Assembly: GCF_014230315.1 (NCBI RefSeq)
Contig: NZ_JACLAW010000012.1
Span: forward strand, 1 to 64,000
DNA: 64,000 bases
Direction: 5' to 3'
Source of the DNA: Novosphingobium flavum
GTDB taxonomy: Bacteria; Pseudomonadota; Alphaproteobacteria; Sphingomonadales; Sphingomonadaceae
Part shown: positions 8,297-17,389 of the stretch, piece by piece
Layout: the number at the start of each line of letters is the position of its first letter
How positions within the stretch are numbered: position 1 is the first letter of the stretch
Program-made: the position numbers and the translations under genes
Notes under the pieces: generated by a model
Database searches by the model: none
Seen by the model: the letters and a program-made list of their open reading frames with translations, nothing else
What the model was told of the DNA's origin: nothing

Positions 8297-8677
8297 TCAG
8301 GCCGGGCCGCACCACGAAGAGCGCCGCCCGCGCCACGGCTCGGCCAGTCCCTCGCTGACCAGCTTCGCGCCAACGCTTTGCCCGCCGCGCAGGACCACGC
8401 GCAGCAGCCGGCCATAACGGTCGCGGTCTCGCGCATAGGGCGCCAACTCGAACGGACCCGCGTTGAGCAGGGCGATCAGCCGCCGCGTCGCCGCATCGCC
8501 GCGCGCCTGCTCGGCCGGGCACCGGGCGCCGTGAGTCTCGGGCGCGTTGATGTCGGCGATGCGGATCTTCTCGCCCGCCAGCCAGAAGGTGTCGCCATCG
8601 ACGACGCAGGTGGTGCGAGGGCCTTCGGGGCAGAGCGCGAAGGCGGCGGCGGTGAGGGAAAGGAGTGCGAGTGCCAT
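8297..8677 (-). CDS. Thermonuclease-like (SNase) exported protein
   Basis: 126 residues: an N-terminal signal-like segment, then a staphylococcal-nuclease-type fold. The core motifs are present: V-V-D-G-D-T-F, I-R-I-A-D-I-N-A-P-E-T and the RDRYGRLLRVV segment, which supplies Asp, Arg and Glu active-site positions of the family. Shorter than typical nucleases and with no extra domain. Likely a periplasmic or secreted nuclease; activity is inferred. It ends in two cysteine-containing segments (C-G-P-A). No partner gene is evident. Confidence 0.75.
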   Translation of the reverse strand: MALALLSLTAAAFALCPEGPRTTCVVDGDTFWLAGEKIRIADINAPETHGARCPAEQARGDAATRRLIALLNAGPFELAPYARDRDRYGRLLRVVLRGGQSVGAKLVSEGLAEPWRGRRSSWCGPA

Positions 8678-8779
8678 CCCCCCGGACTGGCTCGCACAGG
8701 CTTGCCCCGGTATCCGGGCGAATACGGTGTTTCCCGCCGAAACGGAGGATCAAACCTCCATTATTCAGGTATTTGCGCT

Positions 8780-10072
8780 TTACTGCAGGCTGAGGAACAG
8801 GCCCGCCAATGCCGCGCTCATCAGGTTGGACAGGCTCCCCGCGACCAGCGCCTTGATCCCGAGCCGGGCGATCACCGGCCGCTGGTTCGGGGCAAGGCCC
8901 CCGGTTACCGCCATCTGGATCGCGATCGAGCTGAAATTGGCAAAGCCGCACAGGGCAAAGGTGACGATGGCCGCCGTGCGCGGCGAGAGGCTGGTCATCT
9001 GGCCAAGGTCGATGAAGGCGACGAATTCGTTCAGCACCACTTTGGTCCCGAACAGGCCGCCGGCTTGCGCCGCTTCGGACCAGTCTCCGGCGCCGAGCAA
9101 CCAGAACACCGGGGCGAAGAGCGTGCCGAGCAGGCCCTGGAACGACAGGCCCGGATAGCCGAACCAGCCGCCCACCCCGCCCAGCAGGCCGTTGGCCAGC
9201 GCCACCAGCGCCACGAAAGCCAGCACCATCGCGCCCACCGCCACGGCCAGCTTGAGCCCGGTCTGCGCCCCTTGCGCGGCGGCCATGATCAGGTTTGCCG
9301 GGCGTTCCTCGCCGTGGCCGTCATCGTCGGCCGCAGGCTCGGCCGCGGGCACCTCATGAATGACCTCGCGCTTGAGCCCGCCCGCATCGAGCCCCTCCGG
9401 ATCAACCGGGGCGGGCAGCGGATCGGGCATGACCAGCTTGGCCATCAGGATGCCGCCCGGCGCCGACATGAAGGCGGCGGCCACGAGATAGTCGATCCGG
9501 ATTCCCATCGAGGCATAGGCGGCCAGGATCGTGCCCGCCACGCCGGCCATGCCCACGGTCATCACGGTGAACAGCTGCGAGGGGGTGAGATTGGCCAGAT
9601 AGGGCCGGATCACCAACGGCGCTTCCGACTGACCAACGAAGATGTTCGAGGCCGCGCAGAGGCTTTCCACCTTGCTGATCCCGGTTACCTTCTCCAGCCC
9701 GCCGCCGATCCAGCGGATCACGAACTGCATCACGCCAAGGTGATAAAGGATCGAGATCAGCGCGGCGAAGAAGATGATCACCGGCAGGGCCGAGATCGCA
9801 AAGGAGGCGCCGCCGATTTCCGGCTTGGCCAGCGGCCCGAACAGGAAGTCCACCCCGGCATGGGCATAGCCCAGCAGCTGGCTCACCCCGTAGGCCGCGC
9901 CGTTGAGCGCCGCGCGCCCCGGCGGCACGTAGAGCACGAGGCCCGCCAGCCCGGCCTGCAGGGCGAAGGCCGCGCCCACAACGCGCAGCCGGATCGCCTT
10001 GCGGTCGGCCGAAAGCGCCACGGCCAGCGCGATGATGAGCGCCATGCCGAGCAGGCTGGTGACGATGTGCAT
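8780..10072 (-). CDS. Concentrative nucleoside transporter (NupC/CNT family)
   Basis: 430 residues, about ten membrane segments, with the CNT signature stretches A-A-S-N-I-F-V-G-Q-S-E-A-P-L and M-T-V-G-M-A-G-V-A-G-T. CNT proteins import nucleosides using a proton or sodium gradient across the inner membrane. A central hydrophilic stretch (about residues 220-250, Asp/Glu/His-rich) separates two halves. I start at the ATG at 10072 because the first helix begins directly there; upstream in-frame sequence is polar and Arg-rich. It is divergent from the queuosine-precursor transporter, with about 120 bp between them. Confidence 0.9.
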   Translation of the reverse strand: MHIVTSLLGMALIIALAVALSADRKAIRLRVVGAAFALQAGLAGLVLYVPPGRAALNGAAYGVSQLLGYAHAGVDFLFGPLAKPEIGGASFAISALPVIIFFAALISILYHLGVMQFVIRWIGGGLEKVTGISKVESLCAASNIFVGQSEAPLVIRPYLANLTPSQLFTVMTVGMAGVAGTILAAYASMGIRIDYLVAAAFMSAPGGILMAKLVMPDPLPAPVDPEGLDAGGLKREVIHEVPAAEPAADDDGHGEERPANLIMAAAQGAQTGLKLAVAVGAMVLAFVALVALANGLLGGVGGWFGYPGLSFQGLLGTLFAPVFWLLGAGDWSEAAQAGGLFGTKVVLNEFVAFIDLGQMTSLSPRTAAIVTFALCGFANFSSIAIQMAVTGGLAPNQRPVIARLGIKALVAGSLSNLMSAALAGLFLSLQ

Positions 10073-10191
10073 GAGCTGTCCGGTTCCCTTCCGCCGCGCA
10101 GATCGGGGCAGCGTAATGGCCGGCGTGGCCCCGGGAAAGCCGTAATTGCAACCCTTTGCCAATCGCGCCGGCCGCGCTAGACCCTTGCCCC

Positions 10192-10824
10192 ATGTCTGAA
10201 CCGATCTCGCTGCCACGGTCGCTCTTCGCCTCGGCCCTGTTCTACGGCGGGATGGTCACCATCGCCGCGGTACTGGGCGCGAAGCAGGTGGCGCTCGGCC
10301 CGCTCGCGGTGGAAGCGGGTATCTTCCCCTTCCTGATCCTCGTCTCGCTTTCCAGCGCCGTGGCCGAGCTGCACGGCAAGGCGGTGGCGGACAAGCTGGT
10401 GCGCTACGGCTTCGCCCCGCTGGTGGCGGCGATCCTGATCACCCTGTTCGTCCTGCAACTGCCAACCGACCCCAACATGTACCCGCCCGCCAAGGAGGCT
10501 TTCCCGGTGATCCTGGGCCAGTCGTGGCGGATGATGGGGGCCGGGATTGTCGCCTATGGCACCTCGGTCACGCTCAACGTCTGGATCTTCGACCGGCTGC
10601 GGGGCGCCACCGGCCAGTTCGCCGTCGTGCGCGGGGCGATCGCCGCGATGCTGTCACAAATCGTCGACACGCTGATCTTCATCACCGTCTCGTTTCTCGG
10701 CGTGCGTCCGATCCTCGACCTGATGCTGGGGCAGATGCTGGCCAAGGTCGTGCTGTCGGCCGTGCTGGTGCCGGTACTGATTTCGCTGGTCGTGCGGCTG
10801 GGGCGGCGGCTCGACGGCGAGTAA
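10192..10824 (+). CDS. Queuosine precursor transporter (VUT/YhhQ family)
   Basis: 210 residues, six membrane segments. The F-P-F-L-I-L-V-S-L segment, followed by a conserved acidic/basic pair (A-E-L-H-G-K) and, later, [10 protein letters not shown], match the VUT family of 7-deazaguanine (preQ0/preQ1) uptake proteins. These supply the base for queuosine modification of tRNA. Start at ATG 10192, immediately before M-S-E-P-I-S. argB follows 41 bp downstream on the same strand. Confidence 0.85.
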   Translation: MSEPISLPRSLFASALFYGGMVTIAAVLGAKQVALGPLAVEAGIFPFLILVSLSSAVAELHGKAVADKLVRYGFAPLVAAILITLFVLQLPTDPNMYPPAKEAFPVILGQSWRMMGAGIVAYGTSVTLNVWIFDRLRGATGQFAVVRGAIAAMLSQIVDTLIFITVSFLGVRPILDLMLGQMLAKVVLSAVLVPVLISLVVRLGRRLDGE

Positions 10825-10865
10825 AAATACTTCAATTCCGGCGCGAGGGGGCTAAAGGCGCGAAC

Positions 10866-11798
10866 ATGACGAATCCGCACGCTTCCGGGCATGATCCCGC
10901 CCATGATCGAGCCATGCTGGCCAAGGCCGAGACCCTGATCGATGCGCTGCCCTATCTGCAGCGCTATCAGGGCCGCACTTTCGTGGTCAAATACGGCGGC
11001 CACGCCATGGGCGATCCCGAGCTGGCGCGCGACTTTGCCGAGGATATCGTCCTGCTCAAGGCGGTCGGGATCAACCCGGTGGTGGTCCACGGCGGCGGCC
11101 CGCAGATCGGGCGGATGCTGAAGGCGCTCGGCATCGAATCGCAGTTCGTCGATGGCCTGCGCGTGACCGACAAGCAGACCGCCGAAGTGGCCGAGATGGT
11201 CCTCGCCGGCGCGATCAACAAGGAACTGGTCAGCTGGATCGCCCGCGCCGGCGGCAAGGCGATCGGCATTTCCGGCAAGGACGGCGGCATGGTCATTGCC
11301 CGCAAGGTCCAGTCCAAGAAGGCGCCCAAGGCGATCGACGACGGCGGCGAGCCGCTGGTGGTCGATCTCGGGTTCGTCGGCGAACCGCACAAGATCGACA
11401 CGATGGTGATCGACACGATCTGCGGCGCGGGGATGATCCCGATCATTGCCCCGATCGGCGTGGGCGAGGATGGCGAGACCTACAATATCAATGCCGACAC
11501 CATGGCCGGCGGCATCGCTGCCGCGCTCGGCGCGGCGCGCTTGTTCCTGCTGACCGACGTTCCCGGCGTGCTCGACAAAAATAAGGACCTGCTCACTAAC
11601 CTGACCCCGGCCGATATCGCCAAGCTGGCCGATGAGGGCACGATCAGCGGCGGGATGATCCCCAAGCTCGAAACCTGCGTCCACGCGGTCGAGGCCGGGT
11701 GCGAGGCGGCGGTCGTGCTGGATGGGCGCGTGCCCCATGCCATGCTGCTTGAATTCTTCACCTCGAAGGGCGCCGGCACGCTGATCCGCGCCGAGTAA
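10866..11798 (+). CDS. argB: Acetylglutamate kinase
   Basis: 310 residues. Phosphorylates N-acetylglutamate in the second step of arginine synthesis. The amino-acid-kinase fold is clear: V-V-K-Y-G-G-H-A-M (ATP-binding Lys), [10 protein letters not shown], the N-acetylglutamate site region, N-I-N-A-D-T-M-A-G and L-T-D-V-P-G-V. The start ATG at 10866 follows AAAGG by 6 nt. It sits alone downstream of the transporter and could be cotranscribed with it. Confidence 0.95.
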   Translation: MTNPHASGHDPAHDRAMLAKAETLIDALPYLQRYQGRTFVVKYGGHAMGDPELARDFAEDIVLLKAVGINPVVVHGGGPQIGRMLKALGIESQFVDGLRVTDKQTAEVAEMVLAGAINKELVSWIARAGGKAIGISGKDGGMVIARKVQSKKAPKAIDDGGEPLVVDLGFVGEPHKIDTMVIDTICGAGMIPIIAPIGVGEDGETYNINADTMAGGIAAALGAARLFLLTDVPGVLDKNKDLLTNLTPADIAKLADEGTISGGMIPKLETCVHAVEAGCEAAVVLDGRVPHAMLLEFFTSKGAGTLIRAE

Positions 11799-11833
11799 GG
11801 GAACCCGATCGGAGGTTCGCGCGTCGTCAGGCC

Positions 11834-12427
11834 ATGAGCCTGCGCCAGACGCTGTCAATCTCCGCCGCTTTCGCCGCGGTGCTGCACATCGCCGGGTGCG
11901 ACCGGCGGCCGCCCGCGCCCCAGCCCTCGGCAGAGGCCGCGAGCGGGGGCAGCGTGGCCCCGGCCGTTGCCGCCTCCGATCCGCCGCCGCGCATCGCCGC
12001 GAGCGAGGCGCCCCCGGTTGCCGCACCCGCGCGGGTTCCCGCTCAGGCCCTGCCCACCCGGTCCACTGGTGTGCAGGCGCCGGAGGCCGTGCTCAAGGAT
12101 TGGGCCGCCGCGATCGAGGCTCATGACTGGCACCGCGTCCGTGCCCTCTGGGGCCATCGCGGTGCAGACAGCGGCCTGAGCCCGGAAGCCTTCGAGCGGC
12201 GCTGGAGCCGCCTTGCCCAGCCCCGCGTCGTCGTCGGCCCCGGCGAGCAGGAGGGCGCGGCGGGATCGAGCTTCTACACCGCTCCGGTGCGGATCGAGGA
12301 CGGCGCGAAGACCATCGCCGGAACCGTGACCCTGCGCCGGGTCAACGACGTCCCCGGTGCGGCGGCCGAGCAGCTGCGCTGGCATTTCGACACTGCCGTC
12401 CGCGCGCCCTGGACCGATCCGCGCTAG
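11834..12427 (+). CDS. Putative lipoprotein of unknown function
   Basis: 197 residues. A signal peptide ends in a lipobox-like L-H-I-A-G-C (Cys about residue 22), so the protein is probably lipid-anchored. A Pro/Ala-rich linker (about 25-75) is followed by a compact domain (about 80-190) with W-A-A-A-I-E-A-H-D-W and a beta-rich end, reminiscent of NTF2-like or DUF-type periplasmic domains. No family is assigned. GGAGG at 11811-11815 is far (18 nt) from the ATG. Confidence 0.6.
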   Translation: MSLRQTLSISAAFAAVLHIAGCDRRPPAPQPSAEAASGGSVAPAVAASDPPPRIAASEAPPVAAPARVPAQALPTRSTGVQAPEAVLKDWAAAIEAHDWHRVRALWGHRGADSGLSPEAFERRWSRLAQPRVVVGPGEQEGAAGSSFYTAPVRIEDGAKTIAGTVTLRRVNDVPGAAAEQLRWHFDTAVRAPWTDPR

Positions 12428-12563
12428 CGATGTCCCGGGAACGCCGGTGAACGGATTGGCGCCGCCGCCAATTCGTTGCACAGACCTGACCGATCCCCGC
12501 CCGTGACTTGCGCGCGCCAAGCCGCTATCAGCGCCCTTCCCATCGCGAGTGAAAGGCGCACCG

Positions 12564-12863
12564 GTGCTGTTCCTGACCCTGTTCGAGATTGTCGGATACC
12601 TGATTTCCATCGTCGTAACGCTGGTCATCGTGCAGTTCGTGCTGAGCCTGCTGATCAGCTTCAACGTGGTGAACATCCACAACAATATCGTCGCGGCGCT
12701 GTGGCAGGCGGTCAACGCCCTGCTCGATCCGGTGCTGCGCCCGATCCGGCGGATGATGCCCGCCACCGGCGCGCTCGATCTTTCGCCGATGGTCCTGATC
12801 ATCGGGCTGACGATCGTCCAGATCGTGCTCAAGAACCTGGCCTATGCGAGCGTGATGCCATGA
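12564..12863 (+). CDS. YggT family membrane protein
   Basis: 99 residues with two YggT repeats: hydrophobic segments at about 8-30 and 75-95 flanking a conserved amphipathic segment ([11 protein letters not shown]). YggT proteins are small inner-membrane proteins associated with cell division, osmotic shock and protein integration. GTG at 12564 has AAAGG 7 nt upstream; an earlier GTG at 12549 would add five residues. The stop overlaps the folD start as ATGA, so translation is likely coupled. Confidence 0.8.
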   Translation: MLFLTLFEIVGYLISIVVTLVIVQFVLSLLISFNVVNIHNNIVAALWQAVNALLDPVLRPIRRMMPATGALDLSPMVLIIGLTIVQIVLKNLAYASVMP

Positions 12864-13753
12864 CTGCCCAGCTGATTGACGGAAAGGCCTTCGCCGAGGG
12901 CCTGCGCGAGCGCGTGGCAGAACTGGCCGCCGCCTTCGAGGCCAAGGCCGGGCGCAAGGCGGGCCTTGCCGTGGTGCTGGTGGGCGAGGACCCGGCCAGC
13001 CAGGTCTATGTCCGCAGCAAAGGCAAGCAGACCGTGGCCGCCGGCATGGCCAGCTTCGAGCACAAGCTGCCGGCCGAAACCAGCGAGGCTGACCTGCTGG
13101 CCGTGGTCGAAAGCCTCAACGCCGATCCGGCGGTTGACGGCATCCTCGTCCAGCTTCCCCTCCCCAAGCATATCGACGAGCAGAAGGTCATCGCCACGAT
13201 CAGCCCCGACAAGGACGTCGACGGGTTTCACGTGGTCAATGCCGGGCGCCTCGCGGTTGGCCTGCCGGGCTATGTGCCCTGCACGCCGCTCGGCTGCCTG
13301 ATGCTGCTCAAGGACAAGCTCGGCGACCTCTCCGGCCTCGATGCCGTGGTGATCGGCCGTTCCAACATCGTCGGCAAGCCGATGGCGCAATTGCTGATTG
13401 CCGAAAGCTGCACGGTCACCGTTGCCCACAGCCGCACGAAGAACCTGCCGGAAGTCGTCCGCCGCGCCGACATCGTCATCGCCGCCGTCGGCCGCCCGGA
13501 AATGGTCAAGGGGGACTGGATCAAGCCCGGCGCCACCGTGATCGACGTGGGCATCAACCGCGTCCCCGGCGCCGAGGAGGGGAAGACCAGGCTGGTCGGC
13601 GATGTCGACTTTGCCGGGGCCAGCGCGGTCGCGGGCGCGATCACCCCGGTTCCGGGCGGGGTCGGGCCGATGACCATCGCGGTCCTGCTGCGCAACACGC
13701 TGGTCTCGGCCTACCGCGCGAGCGCCCTGGACCTGCCGGCGGGCGCGATCTGA
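12860..13753 (+). CDS. folD: Methylenetetrahydrofolate dehydrogenase / cyclohydrolase
   Basis: 297 residues, the normal FolD length. Interconverts methylene-, methenyl- and formyl-tetrahydrofolate using NADP. Family motifs: Y-V-R-S-K (catalytic Tyr/Lys region), [11 protein letters not shown], the GRSNIVGKP nucleotide-binding loop, and [10 protein letters not shown] near the C-terminus. The ATG overlaps the stop of yggT by 4 nt. Confidence 0.95.
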   Translation: MTAQLIDGKAFAEGLRERVAELAAAFEAKAGRKAGLAVVLVGEDPASQVYVRSKGKQTVAAGMASFEHKLPAETSEADLLAVVESLNADPAVDGILVQLPLPKHIDEQKVIATISPDKDVDGFHVVNAGRLAVGLPGYVPCTPLGCLMLLKDKLGDLSGLDAVVIGRSNIVGKPMAQLLIAESCTVTVAHSRTKNLPEVVRRADIVIAAVGRPEMVKGDWIKPGATVIDVGINRVPGAEEGKTRLVGDVDFAGASAVAGAITPVPGGVGPMTIAVLLRNTLVSAYRASALDLPAGAI

Positions 13754-13791
13754 ACCGCGCCGCTTCATCGCCGGGCAAGGCTGTGGCTGGC

Positions 13792-14562
13792 ATGACGGCG
13801 ATGATGCGGCCCGTTTCCCTCTCCTTTGCAGGCCTTGCCGCCGCGGGCCTCGCGCTGGCCGCTCCGGCGCCCGTTCAGGCGCAGGGGCGCGGGGGCGCGG
13901 GACGGCCCGGCCAATCCTATGCCAATCCCAGCGCCGTGATCGCCGCCGAACTGGCTCTGGCCAAGGACGGGCGCGAACGCGGGCAATGGGCGGCGCTGGC
14001 CGATGCCGCCGCGCCCGAGGCGGTGCTGCTCACCGGCGGCGTCGGCGCTCCCGGTCTGGTCTGGGCCCAGCAATGGTTCAGGGGGCGCAGCCAGATCCTC
14101 CCCGGCGGCACGCGCGAGCCTTATGAGGTCTGGTCGAGCTGTGACGGCTCGCTGGTGGTCAGCCGGGGGGCATGGCGGCACGAGGGGCGCACGGGCAGCT
14201 TCGCGGCGATCTGGCAGCACCAGGGCGACGGCAAGTATCGCTGGCTGATCGAACAGGATCTTGCCTCCCGCGCAGGCCCGGCCGAGCCGCCCGAGATGAT
14301 CGTCGCCCGCGTTGCGGACTGCCCCGAGCGGGCCCGCGCGGCACTTGGCAAGGATGGCAAACCGGCGAAGCCCGAGAAGTCCAAGCCGGTCAAGGCCAAG
14401 GACTTGCCCCCGCTCGATCCCAAGGGCCGCGCGGGCCGCGCCGCCGATGGCTCGCTGTCGTGGGAGATGACCGTCCAGCCCGCCGGCGAATGGCGCCTGC
14501 TCGCCCGCTGGAAACACCAGGGCGGCGAAGAGACGATCCTCGACGAGAAGGTTGCCGGTTAG
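13792..14562 (+). CDS. Secreted protein of unknown function
   Basis: 256 residues with a Sec signal peptide ending at an A-Q-A-Q-like cleavage site (about residue 27). The mature protein has an NTF2-like look (A-A-L-A-D-A-A-A-P-E-A-V-L-L, later W-A-A-I-W-Q-H) and a Lys/Pro-rich middle (about 195-215). No catalytic motif is recognised. Three nearby starts are possible (GTG 13783, ATG 13792, ATG 13801); I chose 13792, which leaves a usual signal peptide. It follows folD by about 38 bp in the same direction and ends just before a palindromic repeat. Confidence 0.55.
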   Translation: MTAMMRPVSLSFAGLAAAGLALAAPAPVQAQGRGGAGRPGQSYANPSAVIAAELALAKDGRERGQWAALADAAAPEAVLLTGGVGAPGLVWAQQWFRGRSQILPGGTREPYEVWSSCDGSLVVSRGAWRHEGRTGSFAAIWQHQGDGKYRWLIEQDLASRAGPAEPPEMIVARVADCPERARAALGKDGKPAKPEKSKPVKAKDLPPLDPKGRAGRAADGSLSWEMTVQPAGEWRLLARWKHQGGEETILDEKVAG

Positions 14563-14576
14563 GGTAAGCCACCCAC

Positions 14577-14687
14577 TCGTCGTTGCGAGGAGCACAGCGG
14601 CGAAGCAATCCAGGGCGGCTGTGCACAAGGATTCGGTCGCAACGGCCCTGGATTGCCGCGCGGCCTGTGGCCGCTCGCAATGACGAA
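14577..14687. repeat. Palindromic intergenic repeat (REP/ERIC-like)
   Basis: A 110-bp imperfect palindrome: outer arms of the type TCGTCGTTGCGAG (14577-14589) and CTCGCAATGACGA (14674-14686), and inner arms GCAATCCAGGGC (14605-14616) and the complementary G-C-C-C-T-G-G-A-T-T-G-C (14644-14655). The T-T-G-C-G-A-G-G-A-G-C and G-A-A-G-C-A-A-T-C-C phrases are familiar from dispersed intergenic palindromes of alphaproteobacteria. It lies between convergent genes and may act as a bidirectional terminator. Confidence 0.7.
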
Positions 14688-14695
14688 GCGTTGGT

Positions 14696-15310
14696 CTACT
14701 GCAGGGTCGTGTGGTCCTCGTCGCCATCGCGGCGCGAAAAGAACTGGAGCAATTGCACCAGGAGGTCGCAGCGTTCGCGCAGCGAATCCGCCTCCAGCAA
14801 GGCCTGCTTGGAGGCTGGGTCGAACGGCACGATCTGCGCGGCGGCATTGATCACGGTCTGGTCGTCGAGCCGGGTCAGCGATTCCCAGTCGACCTGATAG
14901 CCCTGCGCATCAGCAAAGCGGCGCGCCTCGCGCTCGAACAGCGCGCGTTCGACCGGGGCCAGGAATTCGTCAGCCGGATCAACGATCAGCTCGGCCTCGA
15001 CCTGGCGGAACGGGGTGGAGACATCCAGCTCGCGCAGGGTGCGGAACCGGCTTTCGCCCTCCAGCACAATGTTGAAGCGTCCGTCGGGCAGGGCCTCGAC
15101 CTCGTCGATCTTGCCGAGGCAGCCGACGGCAAAGAGCGGCGCCCCTTCGTCCGCACGCTGCGGCTGGATCATGCCGATCCGCCGGTCACGCGCCAGTGCA
15201 TCGGTGATCATCGCCCGGTAGCGCGGCTCGAAGATGTGCAGCGGCAGGTGCAGCCCCGGATAGAGCATGGCCCCCGACAGCGGGAAGATCGAGATGCGCG
15301 TGCCGCTCAT
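14696..15310 (-). CDS. LON peptidase substrate-binding domain protein
   Basis: 204 residues. The N-terminal LON domain (about 5-195) shows I-F-P-L-S-G-A-M-L-Y-P-G, L-P-L-H-I-F-E-P-R-Y and a typical Arg-rich core. There is no ATPase or protease domain. Such stand-alone LON-N proteins are conserved but functionally undefined. It abuts the thioredoxin-like gene on the same strand with a 0-nt gap (stop at 15311, start at 15310), so the two are cotranscribed. Confidence 0.85.
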   Translation of the reverse strand: MSGTRISIFPLSGAMLYPGLHLPLHIFEPRYRAMITDALARDRRIGMIQPQRADEGAPLFAVGCLGKIDEVEALPDGRFNIVLEGESRFRTLRELDVSTPFRQVEAELIVDPADEFLAPVERALFEREARRFADAQGYQVDWESLTRLDDQTVINAAAQIVPFDPASKQALLEADSLRERCDLLVQLLQFFSRRDGDEDHTTLQ

Positions 15311-16240
15311 TCAGCCGAACAATATGGTCGAGAGCTTGCGCCGGGTCGCGGCCACCCACGGGTCTTCCAGCCCGATCGCCTCGAAGATCTGGAGCAGCTT
15401 GGCCTTGGCCGCGCCTTCGTTCCACGCCCGGTCGAGCGCGATCATGCGCAGCAGGGTCTCTGCCGCGCTGTCGCGTTCGCCGGCGGCAAAGGCCGCCTCG
15501 GCAAAGGCGAGCTGGGCCTCCATGTCGGCCGGGCGCTCGGCCGCGGCGGCGCGCAGCGCGGCAAGGGCCGAATCGTCCGGCCGGTCGCGCAGCAATTCGA
15601 GCTGGGTCTTGGCCTGGGCGATCGCCGGGTCGGCGGAAAGCTCGGCGGGAAGGGCGGCGATGACCGCCTCGGCCTCGGCCAGCTCGTCCGCCGCGATCAA
15701 GGCGCGAATCAGCCCGGCATGGGCCGGCGCGCTGTCGGGCGCCATTTCCGCGATCTGGGAAAAGATCGAGACTGCGCGCGGGGCATCGCCCACGTCCAGA
15801 GCCTCGTCGCCCATGGCGAGCAGCGGGGCCAGGTCGGGCGCGGCCGCATCGCCGGCCTGGATCGGCAGCTTGCCCAGCAGTTGGTCAAGCGTCTGTCGCA
15901 ATTGTCCCTCGGTCCGGGCACTGGTCAGGTCGGCCACCGGCTGGCCCTGGAACAGGGCATAGACCGTGGGGATCGACTGGACGCGGAACTGGGCGGCGAT
16001 GAAGGCGTCCTCGTCGACGTTGACCTTGGCGAGGATCACGCCGCGCTCCGCATAGTCGGCGCAGACCTTTTCCAGCACCGGTGCAAGGTTCTTGCACGGG
16101 CCGCACCATTCGGCCCAGAAATCGAGCACGACCAGCGAGGTCATCGAAGGTTCGACCACGGTCTTGCGGAACCGGTCGACTGCCTTCTGCTCGTCGAGGC
16201 TGAGGCCCATGCTTGCCACGCGCAAATTCTCCCTGCTCAT
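15311..16240 (-). CDS. Thioredoxin-like protein with TPR C-terminus (CnoX/YbbN type)
   Basis: 309 residues. The N-terminal thioredoxin domain (about 20-130) has an intact WCGPC (Cys 46 and 49). The C-terminal half (about 130-309) is Ala-rich and helical, with TPR-like repeats. This matches CnoX/YbbN co-chaperones, which protect proteins from oxidative aggregation and hand them to GroEL. A second start at Met 11 (16210) is possible. It is coupled to the LON-domain gene downstream; a proteostasis role for the pair is inference. Confidence 0.8.
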   Translation of the reverse strand: MSRENLRVASMGLSLDEQKAVDRFRKTVVEPSMTSLVVLDFWAEWCGPCKNLAPVLEKVCADYAERGVILAKVNVDEDAFIAAQFRVQSIPTVYALFQGQPVADLTSARTEGQLRQTLDQLLGKLPIQAGDAAAPDLAPLLAMGDEALDVGDAPRAVSIFSQIAEMAPDSAPAHAGLIRALIAADELAEAEAVIAALPAELSADPAIAQAKTQLELLRDRPDDSALAALRAAAAERPADMEAQLAFAEAAFAAGERDSAAETLLRMIALDRAWNEGAAKAKLLQIFEAIGLEDPWVAATRRKLSTILFG

Positions 16241-16341
16241 TCCTGCCCGCCGGGGTGAAGCCGGGCGGCGGGCCCAATGTGGGGTTTCGCTGCGATTTGT
16301 GAAGCAAAAAAGGCCGCTGTCATTTTTCCTGACTTTTCCCC

Positions 16342-16370
16342 TTGCGGCCTTGGGAGACCGTTGCTAATGG
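16342..16370 (+). promoter_or_regulatory. Possible tRNA promoter
   Basis: TTGCGG (16342-16347), a 17-bp spacer and TAATGG (16365-16370), ending about 52 bp before tRNA-Gly. Spacing is ideal and hexamers are partial matches to sigma-70 consensus. Confidence 0.35.
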
Positions 16371-16422
16371 CGCGCCTCCACCCCGGCGGAGGCCTTGAAA
16401 AAGGCGCCGCCGCGATGCCAGA

Positions 16423-16497
16423 GCGGGCGTAGCTCAGGGGTAGAGCACAACCTTGCCAAGGTTGGGGTCGAGGGTTCGAATCCCTTCGCCCGCTCCA
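16423..16497 (+). tRNA. tRNA-Gly(GCC)
   Basis: Full cloverleaf: acceptor GCGGGCG pairs with CGCCCGC; D-arm GCTC/GAGC; anticodon stem CAACC/GGTTG with loop TTGCCAA giving anticodon GCC; T-arm GAGGG with TTCGAAT. Discriminator T and an encoded CCA complete it. Confidence 0.97.
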
Positions 16498-16519
16498 GTT
16501 TCCCTTGCGGAAACAAGGA

Positions 16520-16549
16520 AAAAGGGCCGCGCGAAAGCGCGGCCTTTTT
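16520..16549. terminator. Bidirectional terminator after tRNA-Gly and the deoR-type gene
   Basis: AAAAGGGCCGCGC - GAAA - GCGCGGCCTTTTT. The stem is GC-rich, and T-runs exist on both strands, so it can stop the tRNA transcript on + and the minus-strand operon ending at 16587. Confidence 0.85.
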
Positions 16550-16586
16550 CGTTTTGCCCATCCTGAAAATTCGGCGGCTTGCCGGC

Positions 16587-17366
16587 TCAGCTGGCGATCA
16601 TCACCCGTACCCCGGCCGCGAGCAGCACCTCTTCCATCTGCGGGGGGAGGGCGTCGGTGATCACCGTGTCGACTTCATCCAGCCCGCAGACGATGGTGCC
16701 CGACTGGGTGCGGAACTTGGTCGAATCGACCAGCAGGATCACTTCCTCGGCCCGGTCGATCAGGCGCCGCTCGGCCGCGACCAGCACCACGTCGGCCTGC
16801 ATCACCCCCTGCGGACCGATCGCGGCGGCGCCCATGAACAGCTTGGGGGCATGGAAGCGCGGCATCGATTCCTCGCCGGCGGCGGCAAGTATGATGTTCT
16901 GCTCGCGAAAGACCGTGCCCGATGGGACGAGGATGCGCGTGCCCGCCTGCGGCAGCAGGGCGGTGACGATGTGCAGCGAATTGGTCAGGACCTGGCAGTC
17001 CAGCCCTTCGAGATGGGGGCACATCTGCAGGGTGGTGGTACCGCCGTCGATCATCACCCCCTCGCCCGGCTGGACCAGCGCGGCGGCGGTGCGGCCGATC
17101 GTCAGCTTGGCGGCGAGGTTCTGGGTGATCGCCTGATCGAACGGGGTGCCGGCCAGTTGCAACGGACCGGGCCGTGCGCCTTCGCCCTCGGGCAGCTTGG
17201 CCCCGCCGTGGACCCGGACGATCTGCCCGGTCTCCTCCAGCCGCGACAGGTCGCGCCGGATCGTGGCGGGCGAGGCATCGAGCATGCCCTCCAGATCGCG
17301 ATAGCTGACGAAGCCGTTCGGCCGCATGGCCTCGACAATCAGCCTTTCGCGCTCGGCAGCATGCAT
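16587..17366 (-). CDS. DeoR/GlpR-family transcriptional regulator
   Basis: 259 residues. A DeoR-type helix-turn-helix (about 3-56; S-Y-R-D-L-E-G-M-L-D-A-S-P-A-T-I-R-R-D-L) and a sugar-phosphate sensor domain with the D-G-G-T-T family motif and the D-S-T-K-F segment. DeoR-family repressors sense phosphorylated sugars. It is the last gene of the operon kinase - lldD-like - MFS - deoR-type, 23 bp after the MFS gene. It is the obvious candidate to bind the 18-bp palindrome at 21240. The ATG at 17366 follows GGGGA; a TTG three bases earlier is also in frame. Confidence 0.85.
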   Translation of the reverse strand: MHAAERERLIVEAMRPNGFVSYRDLEGMLDASPATIRRDLSRLEETGQIVRVHGGAKLPEGEGARPGPLQLAGTPFDQAITQNLAAKLTIGRTAAALVQPGEGVMIDGGTTTLQMCPHLEGLDCQVLTNSLHIVTALLPQAGTRILVPSGTVFREQNIILAAAGEESMPRFHAPKLFMGAAAIGPQGVMQADVVLVAAERRLIDRAEEVILLVDSTKFRTQSGTIVCGLDEVDTVITDALPPQMEEVLLAAGVRVMIAS

Positions 17367-17389
17367 CAATCCAGTCCCCGGGTCAGCCT

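Noticed and set aside
13765..14847. 360-residue minus-strand frame covering the palindromic repeat
   Set aside because: Its N-terminal part is a translation of the intergenic repeat, a common false positive.
16423..16497. tRNA-Gly as an attachment site with a flanking phage or island integrase
   Set aside because: No integrase or direct repeat is visible next to either tRNA.
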